Below, one piece after another: positions 1 to 14,289 of a DNA stretch of 64,000 nucleotides. The position numbers were made by a program, and so were the translations under genes. Position 1 is the stretch's first letter, and every line of letters starts with the position of its first letter. The notes beneath the pieces were generated by a model, which was not told the origin of the DNA, did no database searches, and saw nothing but the letters and a program-made list of their open reading frames with translations. Source of the DNA: Pagrus major (Eukaryota > Chordata > Actinopteri > Spariformes > Sparidae); contig NC_133220.1 in the NCBI RefSeq assembly GCF_040436345.1, positions 7,256,436-7,320,435 of the forward strand, read 5' to 3'.

Positions 1-2166
<2,166 letters not shown>

Positions 2167-2422
2167 CACACAAACACACAGGAATCCTCTTTGTCTTGTT
2201 CACACAGACATTGCAAACATTTGAACCATGTGTAAATACAGCCAAACGGGTCCTTTAAAAACGCTCCAGATTAATGTTTCCAACCAGATGTTGGTGAAAG
2301 AAGCGCACAGCTGTTTATCTGCACCCAGAGCGGTGGACACACAGGGCTCGGTCAACTCGCAGACAGACTTGACCGAACTCTGTGTGCGACTCTGGCTGCT
2401 CTTTCCACCCCCTCCTCTTCAA

Positions 2423-2428
2423 AATAAA
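2423..2428 (+). terminator. Poly(A) signal of pdhb
   Basis: AATAAA lies about 260 bases after the pdhb stop codon, in a short 3' UTR. It is the first canonical signal downstream and is followed by a T/G-rich stretch. Confidence 0.7.
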
Positions 2429-2429
2429 A

Positions 2430-3560
2430 CTTGCTCTTTCCTGTAGGCTTTTCTGTGTTTCTAAGGATGTTTGGTAACAACAAAACTGCTGAGTGGGCTC
2501 AAAACAATGTCAGGGTTGGATCAGTGTGCAGGTTTGTTGTGTAAAGAATCCTGTTTCTTCACCCCAGAGCTTCTCTGTAGCCCAGTGCTTCACTTATAAC
2601 AGTATTTTGTGACAGTTTACTTTTATCAAAAAAGTGATTTGGATGTTGCACTTGACCATATTGCAATTTCAAGAAATTGCTCAGCGCGACACTTTATTTG
2701 GATATTTATTTCACACTGATACCAAACCTTTTTAATTTTGTCAAATGAAAACATGGGTCAAAATGTTTTATTCCCCAAACTAAGTATTGAGAAAAGTACT
2801 TTGAGTCCTGATCTGTTCCCGTGTGCTCTCAAATTTACACTTGCAGACTAAATTTCTCAGTAGTTTTGTTGTCCATTAACTCCAACATATTTCTAACCAC
2901 CAAAACATATTGTATAGTCAGTCTATTCACTTACTGTAATTCCTCACACTGACTCTGGTTCGTCTCTAAAAGCAGCAGCGAAGAAGAATGGGCCAGCTGA
3001 GTGCTGGAGGTGGAGTGTGGTCGGGAATATTTATTGTAGCTGCAGCAGCTCTGTGGATGTTTTTGTTGCTGTAAATGACTCTGTTACAGAAATAAAAACC
3101 TTTCAGTCCTTCGTGATGCTTCATTCTTTCAGTTTTATTCTGTCCTTGCGGTATCCTTCCTGTTTTGCTTTGTGTCCTTAGCAGGTTAAGTTCTCTGTCA
3201 GATTGGCTGGTTGGTTTGTGGATGTGGGTCATAGTGACAGCTTCAGAGATGTTTACTCGAGATGATCTTTGATCAGGATGACCCTGTTAAAATCTGGTAT
3301 TTGTGTCAATGAGGTCGCAAATGGGGTTAGGTTATTACATTACTATAATTACCCTGACATTAGGGTAATCGGTGGTCAATAGACGAGCCAGAACCACAGT
3401 GGATGAGGGCCTTTTGTCAAGCAACAGCTCTTGGTGACTTTTAGTAATGAAGTTATCCAATGATATGATTCCTGCCTGGGAAATAATGCTTGGTTTTAGT
3501 GGGGAGCAGGAGCGAAAACTGAGTCAGTGACAGATGAGACAAAACGAGGTGAAGCCTTAA
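2430..3560. other. Intergenic interval between convergent genes
   Basis: This is the gap between the pdhb poly(A) signal and the inferred 3' end of the minus-strand gene. I see no exon-like conservation, only short AT-rich sequence and chance open frames. The short frame at 2966-3232 on the minus strand has no recognisable motif. Confidence 0.5.
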
Positions 3561-3565
3561 ACATT

Positions 3566-3571
3566 TTTATT
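3566..3571 (-). terminator. Candidate poly(A) signal of the unnamed minus-strand gene
   Basis: The plus strand reads TTTATT, which is AATAAA on the minus strand. It is the nearest canonical signal I see downstream of the stop at 5967. If used, the 3' UTR would be about 2.4 kb and would include a hAT-type MITE at about 5055-5402. Weaker ATTAAA-type signals closer to the stop (for example near 4794) could be used instead. Confidence 0.35.
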
Positions 3572-5054
3572 GGCAAACCTTTACAGGAACTAACACAGAT
3601 CTGATGATCTGCATCAGACCAACAGTCAGAAAACACATCCGTCTGATTTTCTGAAGAAGCTTTGAGGAACTCAAAGAACAAGCTCTCGTTACAAATCAAA
3701 CTATATTACACGTCTCCCGGTTCAGAAACTTTCAACAGTCTGACCAGGAGAGAAAAGTTGAGCCAAGTGTCGAATTATTCAGTGAACACCACAGAACAGG
3801 ATAGTTTACACATTTTGTTTTATGGATTTTATGCATCTATAAATTATTTCTAACTTCCTGGAAAAGTAACGTAACTCAGAAAATGTTGAAACTTTACTCT
3901 GCGTATAAATCTGTAGATGAATTTCACATCGTCTCATGTTCAGTGCTGTGCTTTTACTAAAATAGAGAGCAATGCCAGATTGCAGATTTGTCTCCTAAAA
4001 ATCTGTAAATGCCTGAAAACCAAACATATACAGACACCTTAGACTAACCTTGTTGGTCAAAATCTGTTTGAATGGTGCTTCACACAAGCACGCTGAAGCC
4101 TTGGTTCTGTTCTGTTGGGTTCACTGTGGCCGACAAACAATTAACAAAGAAAATAAAACTTAGAAAAAGATGCAGTAAATTCCAGGTCCTTCCACTCTGC
4201 TCGCACACATCGTTTAAAACAAACAAACAGCTTCAGTCGATGAACAGAAACATCCTCAACATCTACAGCGTTCGTAAGAAAAAAATACCATTTTCTGTTC
4301 CTGTGAGTTCATAAACTTTATGTCAGAGGAACCAAACTCTGAACTGAAGGAGCTGCAGTCACTTTTAATAACGAGGTTTAAACCCTTAACAGGATTAAGA
4401 AATGAGCACTTTTTACCTCCTGATAACTTTAATAATAACCATCATCCAGCAGCTGGATAAACATTAAGAACAGATGAGGCTCTGGCTGCTGGACACTTAT
4501 CTGTACCTTACTTTCCTTTATATACCGTTCACCCCAGGTGGAGTTTAGTTTTTCCCTTCTGAAGGCCAAAATTCAAAGTTTGTAAAACATAAATAAGTAA
4601 CAGGTAATTTGGTTCTAACTATACGGAAATATTTTGAGAGAGTACACATAGTCAATGCCCAGTTTTCAATAAGGAAACCAGGAAATGATACAGCAGAAGA
4701 CAAGTTAAATATTGCCTCCAGTAGCCAATAAAGAACATCATCAATTTTTTTTTGTGTGGGTCAATCATGAAGGCAAATTGTACAAATTGCCCTTTAATGT
4801 CCGCTGACTTCTGAATCCAAGCTTCATTTCACCTCACTGACTAGCAGATCAAAGCTACGTGAACAAATGGAGAGTGACGGAGCCAATTAGATGGTTATAC
4901 TGATCAGACAATCACTTAACAGTCTCTTCCGTGGGTGATGTATTGTAAGCAATGCAATATGTGGTACAGACAGCAGCATGCGGGATGAGAGTTATCTTTA
5001 ATGCAATATTGTGTTTTAATGTTAGAAATGAAGAATTGCATAGGGTAGTTCGAG

Positions 5055-5402
5055 TAGAGCTGCATCCGTGAATCAATTAGTTGTCAACTATTTAATTAAT
5101 CGCCAACTATTTTGATAATCGTCAAATCAGTTTGAGACATTTCTTAAAAGGAAAAAAAGGAAAAACTCTCTTAATCCAGACTCTTAAGTGTGAATATTTT
5201 CTGGTTTCTTTCGTCCTCTTTGACAGTAAACTGAAGATCGCTGGGTGTGGACAGAACAAGACGTTTGAGGGAGTCATCTCCAGCTTTGGGCAACATTTTT
5301 CATCTTTGTGTGACAGTTTACAGACCAAACAACTAAACAAATAATCGAGAAAACAACAGATTCATTGACAGTTAAATCAACTTTTTGGTTGCAGCCCTAA
5401 TT
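5055..5402 (-). mobile_element. Non-autonomous hAT-type MITE
   Basis: The right end reads ggttgcagccctaa, the reverse complement of the fish MITE terminus TTAGGGCTGCAACC. The left end is a degraded counterpart (gagctgcatc). Inside are the usual palindromic stretches, such as caattagttgtcaac and aattaatcgccaactatt. Length is about 345 bp and no clear 8-bp target duplication survives. Related copies lie near 12443 and 39123. Confidence 0.7.
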
Positions 5403-5966
5403 TCAAGTCTGGCTATAGTCAGTGTATTTGTTTCTTGGCCAGTTTTTTCACTACACTATGGCTTTAATCTCATAACAGATCTTATATTTCTGGATTATGA
5501 CTGGTACTCCATATGTCCCTACAATTAGCACCAAATTACGTAGTTCTGTCCTCAAGCATTTCAAAGATCTGAAAATGATATATCATGTTCCTTTACCAGT
5601 GAATTACCAGAGAGTTGTGAAAGCTGTAAAACAAAATGTTACCAATGTTCCATCAAATTGTGAAAGTGGAACAAAAGGTTTGTTGGTTGGTTGTTAAACG
5701 ACCATCAGGGGTAAAAGTGACGCAGATAATAACATGTAAATGTTAGTCTCAGTTTCAGTGGAGCAGTTTCTCACTTCTGGCTTATTTTTAAATGTCACAA
5801 AAATGAAAATAAGGTAAAGCTCTTATTAGTTTCCCTCCCCAGTTACTGACCTCCTACAATTCCCAGAATGCCTTCCAACACCTCCCAGAGAAGAGGGCGG
5901 GACCTCTTGCCTGCTCTCTGGTTGGAGGCGGGGCCTGTTTAGTTCTTGGGCGGAGTCTACAGAGTC

Positions 5967-8900
5967 TTAAGGAGCTGAGAGGTCGGATCGTCCGACTTCT
6001 GAGTGTCCCTTCAGCAGGCCGAGTCTCACCACCACCACCCTCCTCTTCTTCTCCTCCGACCCTTCATCACCCTCCTCCTCCTCTTCCTCCTCAGTCTCCT
6101 TCACCTTTCGCTTTCCTCTCTCCTTCCTTTTCTCCTCCTTCCTCTGCTTCTTCGCCTTCTTCCTCCTCCTCTTCTTTTCCTCTGCTGCTTGAACCTCCTC
6201 TACCTCCTCTTGTTGCACTCCGTCCACTATTTCTTCCTCTTGTTCCTCCTCTGCTGCCATCTCCAATTCCTCCCCTTCTTCTTCTTCCTCTTCTTCATCA
6301 TCATCATCATCCTCCTCCTCCTCGTCCTCCTCCTCATCCTCCTCCTCCTCCATTTCCAAGTCTACCTCCTCTTCTGCTTCTTCTTCATTCTCATCTTCCT
6401 CGTCCTCCTCTTCCTCATCATCCATGTCTGTCATGTGTTCTCTTTTCATCTGCTCTTGTTTTATCTTCATCCTCTGTTGTCCGTTTTGTGTGGCCTGAAA
6501 AGAAAAGAGCACAAAGTTAAGAAACTTAACATTGGCTGTTTCAAATTAAATGATCTGGGGTTGACAAAAAATTAAGAGACGAACTTGCTTCTCAGGTTTA
6601 AAAAAACATTTGTTTGATGTTTGATTGATACTGATCTAAAATACAGTGGACACTGAAGTTTGTCCCATAGATACGTCATGTTTTGAGCTTAATTTAAGCA
6701 GTTTATCCTCTATACATGACAAAAACCAACAATGAGTTAATCTCTCAATACTTTCGGACTTTTGCACTCCGCCTCAGGCCCAGTGGTTCTTAAATCTTAA
6801 AACATTTAGTGAAGGCTCAGTAGTTTCCTTAAACAGCTGCTCAATGTCATTTTAAGCAAACGTTTCTCAAACCGAAGGAAATAGTGAATTTGTTGGTGAC
6901 TACTTTCAGTGGTAGATTAATCCACATTTGCTGCTCAGGTGAGTATTTGGGGCAGCAGGACTGTGTGCGTCTGACCGAGGCAACATAAACTACAGTGTCT
7001 GTGTTCATGGTGTGGCTCATTGATGTTTTTTTAAGAGCTTTTGTCAGTGTGAAGAAATCATGATAGATGGTTAAAAATGTATGTTATTCCACATCAGTTG
7101 ATTGAATGAGCACCTATCAGTTGAAACACTGTATTGTAAAACCTGTGAGTGTGAAATGTAACCAAAGATTAAAAGAAGCAACCAAAATGCAGTCAGAGAG
7201 GAGTTCAGATAAGGCTCAAGGCCACAGCTGCAGAGCGCCAATGAGTATTTGGATCGACGCCATCCAAGAGGTCCTGATAAGAACACAGCAAAACTCACTC
7301 CCACAGGCGCAGCTGTGAAACACATCAAAACGCACCCAAGGACAAACACCTCACCTCAGAGGCCTCAAAACACACCAACGGGAGTTCAAAACATATCCTT
7401 GGTAAGGAGACAGTCCTGATGGATGTTAGCTTAAATAACGGCACATAATTGGCCTTATGCAAGAAAAATACCCATGTCAGCAAAATTTGTTAATTGTTAA
7501 TTACATATCAAACCACCAACGATTTGCAAAAATTGCATTTCATGCATTTTTTTTCTGTGCAGACTTCCTAAAATCCATCTGGGAATACCAAAAAACCAAT
7601 ATTGGATGGCAATCTGAACAAAGCTCATGTTTACTGACTTCAACACACGAAGGACTCCGAAATCTGTCAACCCCTTTATTGAGAACAAATTGTATGCTTC
7701 TTAAACTAACCTGATATTGTCGATTGTACGATTGTGAACTTGACTTAAGTTTGTTTGAGTACCAAGTTAGTTCTGGGCCAGCACTCCCAGCACAGCTAAT
7801 TATAATACTCACGTTCTTCTTGCCGTTTCGGAGCCTTTGCAGCAGTAACCTGACGGTGTCCTTGTTCTGACACAGTCCCATGGTGTTGAGGGCGTCGAGA
7901 GCGGAGCCGGAGCAGCCCTGCAGGCGTAGCTCTGCCCCCAGAGCGGCCTGCAGGTAGTTGTTCTTCCAGATGTTCCTGGTGAAGAGCGGGATGGAGAGTG
8001 CCACCACAACACGGCGCTCCAGCAGCGTCTGGGCCTGCTCCTCTGACATCTGGCTGCCACACAAACAGAACATAGATTCAACCACCACCCATGATGAGTT
8101 CTTAGTAAGTAATTTGGACTCTGGACTGTGTGAACCAAGCACCAGTCTAACCTGGCTCAGACTTACTGGCTGCTCTTAGAGAGGTGGCTGATGTCTGGGA
8201 ACAGCGAGGTGAGGCAGGTGGTGACGAGTGGAGCTTTGTCTTGGAACCAGTTCAGACAGCGCCGCCAGGGGAACGACGACAGCGGCCTCCTGCTCGACAC
8301 CTTCTGATGGAAGGGACTGTCCGTCTGTCGCGTCAGCATCTTCATCTACACCAGCACCAGGACGCAAACGAAGCCATGATTACTTAATGAAAAAAAAAAT
8401 ACTACTTCTGAAAACTTAAAGCCACCACAAGGATCTTCTGTTCTCACCTCTTCTTTCAACTGTTTGACCCAGAAATCCATCATGGGCTTCCGGGCACCTT
8501 TGGCAGACCAGAGCATTTTGAAAGCGGCCTTGTAGCAGGACTTGCTCACCAGCTCCGCCGCTTTGCTCTTCTTCCCCATCCTGCGACCTTTCTTCTTTTT
8601 GTCTCTAATCTCTGACTGCACTCAGCAACACCAAAAAAAACAACAAAAAAACACAGAAATCATATTTAAACATGACAAGTGAATGAAGCATGATCACTAC
8701 AGATCACAATGCCATGTTATATTACACTTTACGGCTGTGTCCAAAATCATCTATGTAGAGGATTATTGTTAAAAGCAAAGGAACTTTTTTGGACACCACT
8801 CTTTCCTTTTCATCTGCCGGCAGTTTGCAGACTAGAAGCTTTCTGTCACCATCGACTGTACACTACTTTTGGGACATCTTGAGTCGGCTGGACCAATATT

Positions 8901-10502
8901 ATAATTTATAGGACAGAGACTGAATGTTAAACACTTACTCTAATGATTGTCGATAGATATTCGGAGGCAACATTACAAAATGCATACTAAATAGTAAATC
9001 ATAAGCAATTTTGGACAGAACATAAACATAGCTTTGTGTGGATTTTTTAGAAAAGTAGTTGCAAAGAGGGAAACTTGTTATAAATTCGAAGAAAATATCT
9101 TTATATCGTGATGAACCGAGGAGTCTTTGAATTACAATCAACATGTGTTCAAGTGTTAATAAAAGCCTGAGTTTTTCCAGGAACTTTCTTTACTCAGGTG
9201 CTGTACATAAACACAATTTTGAGGTACTTTTTCCATTTTCTTCTATTTTACACTTTCACTTAAAAATAAAGTCATTATTTTGTGTCAATTAGTATATCAT
9301 TCAAGTAACTTAATGATGACTTTATCTATTCTTTTGAATCCTAACGTAGCCTACTCTGATGGAAAAACGTCCAACATATTTCATGTTTTTAATGGTCAAC
9401 TGATAATTGATTGTTAAAGGCAGCCGACTATCAATTGAAGAAATTGCTTAAAATGTGCATCCTTAATCAGAAATATGCTGAATATCTGATCCATCCAGTA
9501 ACTGGCCAGGCTGATAATCAGTCGTAGAGGTATAATCTACTTTTACTTGTATATTTGATACCAAAGTATATTTTTATCAGATATTTTAATACTTTTACTC
9601 GAGTACTATTCATATAAGTGACTGTCACGTCTACTGAAGTGATTTTTTTTCTTCCAAGTCTGACTTTTGTGTACTTTTTTACAGCGCTGCTTATCTTTCA
9701 CAAAAAAACAAACCGATACTTAAAACTCTGTACTTGACTATACTAACAATACAGTAGAGAGACAGTATTGGGACTATATGTGAGAATCGCCTGAATTGCG
9801 ATACCACTGTTACCGGTATATCGCGATATCATGAGTCACACACACACAGAGAGAGACACACACCGGTTTTAACGCAGGCGGTTTCAGCCACATGACTCTC
9901 TTCCCACTCTGTTTGCGCTTGCACTTGCACTTGCTCCTGATGACCTGCGCGCAGATCTCGCACAGGAAGGACTTTTCGTTCACGGTGGCCCCCGGGAAGG
10001 CCCACTGCACAGTCTCTGGGGTGGTGAAGGTGAACACCGCCCTGCGGTTGAAGCTGCGGCCCTGACGCTCGAACTCGGACTTGCAGCAGGAGCAGTGTCG
10101 GTCCTCCGGCCGCATGGACCGCCGGCGGCCGCTCCGGGACACGCCGGGGGAGGAGGCGGCGGCATCGGCGAGGTCAGAGGCTGCAGGGGTCTGCGGCAGA
10201 GAGGATGCCTCCACATCGTTTCCACCAGGACAGTCCACCTCCGCGCCCACGGCCGGTTCGGGAAGCTCTACGGATATGGTGGGCTGAGCTGACCCGCTCT
10301 GCTCGGCTCCAGCAGCCGCAGTAAAGCTTCCCTGTGCGGGGACTCCGCCGTCAGCCGCCGGCGTACCAGAGAAGGAGGACGCATCCGTGGAGGCGAAGGT
10401 GTTATTAGCCGCGGAGTGGGCATAGTCGTGCTCGTTTGTCTCAGACGGGGGGCCGGTTTCCTCGTCGTTCCCCGCGTTTGTCTCGGTGTTTTCACTCGCC
10501 AT
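5967..10502 (-). CDS. Unnamed nuclear-type protein, predicted 577 aa, five coding exons: Cys-rich motif, helical middle, acidic/basic tail
   Basis: I cannot name this gene. Coding exons in transcript order are 10502-9864, 8615-8448, 8324-8167, 8053-7813 and 6494-5967. All junctions have GT-AG and compatible phases, giving 1734 nt including TGA. Exon 1 (residues 1-213) is Ser/Ala/Glu-rich and poorly ordered. It then has a Cys-rich unit with HCSCC (Cys137, 139, 140) and LCEIC (Cys181, 184), followed by a K/R-rich stretch (about 189-202). This could be a zinc site or ribbon with a nuclear localisation signal. Exons 2-4 (214-402) look like a folded, helix-rich domain with motifs KMLWSAKGARK, FPWRRCLNWF and ALDALNTMGLCQNKDTVRLL. 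Exon 5 (403-577) is a long Asp/Glu run (about 425-508), then a Lys/Arg block (about 509-534), another acidic run (about 535-550), and the end RSDLSAP. A nuclear or chromatin-associated role is inference only. The middle part resembles, from memory, the region before DUF6589 in fish and cnidarian transposon-like proteins. Confidence 0.75.
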
Positions 10503-10930
10503 AGTAAAACGGAGGGGCTCCGGTTTTAGTCACCAATCGAAATACGCAGAAAGAAAAACTCTGTCGGGGGTCGTCGCCGTCCACGGAGCAGCAGCAGGCT
10601 AACAGTGCTAGCTAACAGTGCTAGCTAACACTGAAGCCCGCCAGAAAATCAGAGACTTCCAGGCAGATGTTTCAGTGTAAAACTCTCCCGGGCGCTTTGA
10701 GCGACGTGTGCGGCAAAGTCTGCCCGATCTACAACGCTGCGAAGAGGGAACAGCGGGCAGATGTAACTGCAGAGCAGATAGAAAACAGTACAGCTGTGAC
10801 CAACCGGATGTAGCCACTGATAAACAAGATAGTTTCCGTGTTGCTGTTAGCGGGCAGACCGCCGCTGGCGCCCCCAGGTGGCGGGAGGGCGACACTGCAT
10901 GTCCGTCCAGCTACACGCTCAGAGGACAGA
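9864..10930 (-). promoter_or_regulatory. CpG-rich promoter/first-exon region of the unnamed gene
   Basis: The interval is visibly CpG-dense compared with its AT-rich surroundings. It covers coding exon 1 and about 400 bp upstream of the ATG at 10502. No TATA box is evident at the expected place, which fits a housekeeping-type CpG promoter. A 13-bp unit (gctaacagtgcta) is repeated about 2.5 times at 10598-10630. The kctd6 unit lies about 1 kb further on in the opposite direction, so the two genes are divergent. Confidence 0.55.
10598..10630. repeat. 13-bp tandem repeat, about 2.5 copies
   Basis: The unit gctaacagtgcta occurs at 10598-10610 and 10611-10623, and is followed by a partial copy. 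It lies about 100 bp upstream of the minus-strand ATG. Confidence 0.85.
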
Positions 10931-11600
10931 GGACGAAACTGAATCTCGGATAAATCTGAAACACTTTTGATGATTGATTAATTTTGAAATCTTTAAAAAA
11001 AACAGTTGCCAAAAATTCGCCATTTTTCAGATTTTCTAATGTGATGACTTGGCCTCTGTGATGGATATTTCTTAGTGACCAAATCCTAAAATTATTAATT
11101 AATCCATAAAGTAATCGGTAGACAACTCAATAATGAAAATAAGCGATACTTATGATCTCAGTATTTTCTCAATCATTTCTACAGCTCAGTATGTATGGAA
11201 AGCCATTTTAGTCCATATTAAATAAATAATTCCCGAAATGAATATATTGGGCAATAGATATAAAAATACATTTCAAAGGACACTTTTATTTATTTCATGG
11301 GACTTTAATTTCACAATGACACATTTCTTCTGATATAGAAGTCCCCCTGAAATAAATAAATGTATCATTGTGTAAATTAATGTGTCATGGTGAAATAAAA
11401 GTGCCCTGAAAATACTAATAGTCTTCTTTGAAAAAGTTCCTACCCACTTATTTACTTATATATATATGTATTCCATACACTTATTTATTAATTTGATATT
11501 GACTAGAATGGCTTTCTTTAAGTATTTACCCTATAACACATTTCATTGTTTTATTCTCATGTTCATAGTAACTTCTTTTATTTCATGAGGTCTTATTTTG
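10931..11600. other. AT-rich spacer between divergent genes
   Basis: The sequence is AT-rich with repeated TAAATAA/ATTTATT-type words and no convincing open frame. I see no gene here. Confidence 0.5.
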
Positions 11601-11604
11601 ACAG

Positions 11605-11739
11605 GTCTGACCGGAAGTCTGCTGCCAGTGGTAGTGACGGTGCAGCTGATGGAGGTAAACAGACGCGTTAGCTAGAGGCTTCCTCCTCCAGCTGTGTGTG
11701 GCGTTAAAGCAGCAGTCAGCAGCGATGGGGATGTTATAG
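11605..11739 (+). other. kctd6: Candidate 5' UTR exon of kctd6
   Basis: The sequence becomes GC-richer here and ends in a strong donor, ATAG|GTAAGA, with GT at 11740. It precedes the first coding exon of kctd6 by about 3.3 kb. The start is approximate. A short upstream ATG (atggggatg) lies just before the donor. The assignment rests on position and donor quality only. Confidence 0.35.
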
Positions 11740-12442
11740 GTAAGACCAAACAGACTTTTTTTTAAAGAAATTTTTTTATTAAATCTGTGAAATTGACGTT
11801 GTGACGTCTTTTTCTGCATCACGTACACTTTATGCTAACTAGCTGTTAGCCGCAGTGATTAGCTTCATTCAGGGAGACAGCAAGTGTTTACTAACCATCG
11901 CACACAACAGGTTAGCATCACTTTCATGTTCAGAGATTATCTGGAAAAACTAGGATTGTTTTTAACAGTATGACGCAGTCCAGTTCAGCACCACCAAACA
12001 ACAACAGCTGACATAATATCGTGCCTCTCAGGGTTTGTGTTGTACTGCTGTGGTACTGTGTAACAAGCTGGTGCCTCAGTGCGTGTTGTTGTCCTGGAAA
12101 GTGGTGCACATGTTTCACTGTCTGAACATGGAGACATTGAAATTAAATAGTTAAAATCATGAACAATATCACAATTTAAAGCCAAAGATTACACTACATA
12201 CAATTAGTGAGGGATACGGGTGCATGTATGATAAAATGAAATGTGTCATATTATTTTTGGGGACCAAAAATATTCACAAAACACCAAATAAAAATTCTGA
12301 TATCTCACAGAATAAACAATCAAGTGAAACACTAAAATATCACAATATTCCTAACTCATTTTGAGTAGCGTAAGTCTTTAAATTAAGATAGTCAATCAAC
12401 TAATCGATTAGTTGATCAACTTTTTCTGCTCTGTTACTGATT

Positions 12443-12600
12443 AGGGCTGCAAATATTTTCACTATCTGTTAATTTAATGTTTTATCAGATGATGTCAAAT
12501 GTTTGTTTTTTTTATTTAAGTCTTAAGCCTGTAAAATGATATTAAAAAATGGGAAGAAAAAAAAATAATTCTGTCTAACAACTAATCAAATAATCACATC
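12443..12600 (+). mobile_element. hAT-type MITE fragment
   Basis: The end attagggctgcaaat matches the MITE terminus seen at 5402 and 39123. It is followed by related internal sequence and then decays. Confidence 0.5.
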
Positions 12601-14289
12601 AGCTCTCGCGTGGATGAGTTAATATTCTGCTCGCATCCATTATGCTGAATTTCTCATGCTAGCATAATAGCTCAGGTACATGTTGTTAACGACCCTGGCT
12701 CAAGAGAAACAACATAAAGAGAGAAAAGAAATTGGAAACTTTTTTCAATAATTTTAAAGAAAACAAAGAGGAAACAGAGGGATAGGGGATGTTGCTTGGT
12801 GGAGGAGGGGATTTTAAACCTGTAGAGCAGGTGGTAGGCCACACCTGCACACCTACAGCAAACCAGACCAGACAGAAAGGAATGTCCTCAGACACAACAG
12901 TGTGAATATACAGCCTTTGTATATCCGTCAGATTGCACCCCGACTGTTATTACAGAAACAGCTTTGGGGCTCAAGAGTTCAGCAGTCAGCTAATGCATCA
13001 TCTTTTTGTGTATGTTGTGAAAAGCAAGTAGACGTAGACTGAATTAATGTGTTTGGTATGAACCCTAAAACGAAGCAATTTCGCTGTGATCTGACTGCAA
13101 TAAATGTATCAAAAGGACACCGAAAATAACGACCTCATAATGCTGCCTTGTAAAAAAAAAAAAGGCTGAATTCATGCTTTGTCGGGTCTGTCAGCTAGAG
13201 GACAAGCAAACAACTTTCAAAATGCTTGCTCCCTGAATGGAGTTTGTAACGATCAGGTATGCTATGCTGTGCTGAGACATATTTCCAAAACTTACAAGGT
13301 TGTCTGACTTTCTTGCTCACTTCCCTCCACGGCAGCTCCTTGACTCACTATGAGTAGACATACTGAGACTGGCTGCTCTCATCAAAAACTAGCCAGTCAC
13401 GTAACTCGCCACTGTCAGCTCTTTCCGCGCTCTTCGGCCTTCTTCTACTACTTGATCTTCTACTGATAATGGCATTTGGTACAGACTAGCGGCAGCACAG
13501 GCGTATTGCTGCCCCAACAGGTCAGTTGTGTAACTCAATTCAGTGCTCTCTGTCTGAAAATCCTCCTGTCCAAATTGCTAACCTGCCACTGTGGCTTGAG
13601 GGTTAATCAAATTCACCACCCTGGTCCCAATCTTGTGCTGTTATTGCCTGGGAGCTACACATCACTGCCCAATGGTTGATGCCCCCAAACGTCCTAAATA
13701 AAAGACAGCAAAATACTAAGAAATTACAGGCAGAGGATAGGGGGTCTGCAGATACAAACACGCCACACACTTGAAGTGAATCATGCGTAATCATTGAGAT
13801 TGATTGTGTACGTTTATGCGCTGTTGTTATCAGGAATGTCCTGCATAGTATACCTTTAAATCCATTGTGATTCTCTACTATTGTTTTTACATGTCTGTCT
13901 GCAGTTTGGTGCTGTGCAGGAAGTGCACAGCAGGTTCATCAGAGCTCATTTGATGAAAAGAGCTGCCTGCTGCTGGAAACACCTTTGATGAGATCAGTGA
14001 GCATGACTCAAAACAGTAAAGTTGCGGGCCAGAAAACCTAAACAAAGAGATGAAAGAGGCTATGAAGCTCAGTAGAGCTGAGAGAGCAGAGTAGTGTGGT
14101 AATTTATTTCTCTGTGGGTTGTTAATGTAAAGAATAATGATCATAGCAGCTTCCAAGATAAAGAAAACAGCTAACAAGAGGCAACTAGATTTATTATTCT
14201 CTTGAGAGTTTTTTAAGGGGGTTTTACACATCAAAGTCTGATAACAGGCATTGGTGAGGACTACAGTATATGTGAAAATGTTGTCTAAC

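Noticed and set aside
6003-6575. Plus-strand open frame of 190 codons, very Leu-rich
   Set aside because: It is the antisense shadow of the Glu/Asp-coding polypurine exon of the minus-strand gene. A CTC/CTT tract naturally reads as leucine.
7540-7812. Downstream extension of the minus-strand frame past 7813
   Set aside because: It is intronic read-through after the AAC|GTGAGT donor; the exon at 6494 continues in phase.
9810-9863. Extension of coding exon 1 of the unnamed gene (VCVSLCVCVTH...)
   Set aside because: It reads through the donor GTGTGTGT into a dinucleotide repeat. The splice to 8615 keeps a protein-like frame.
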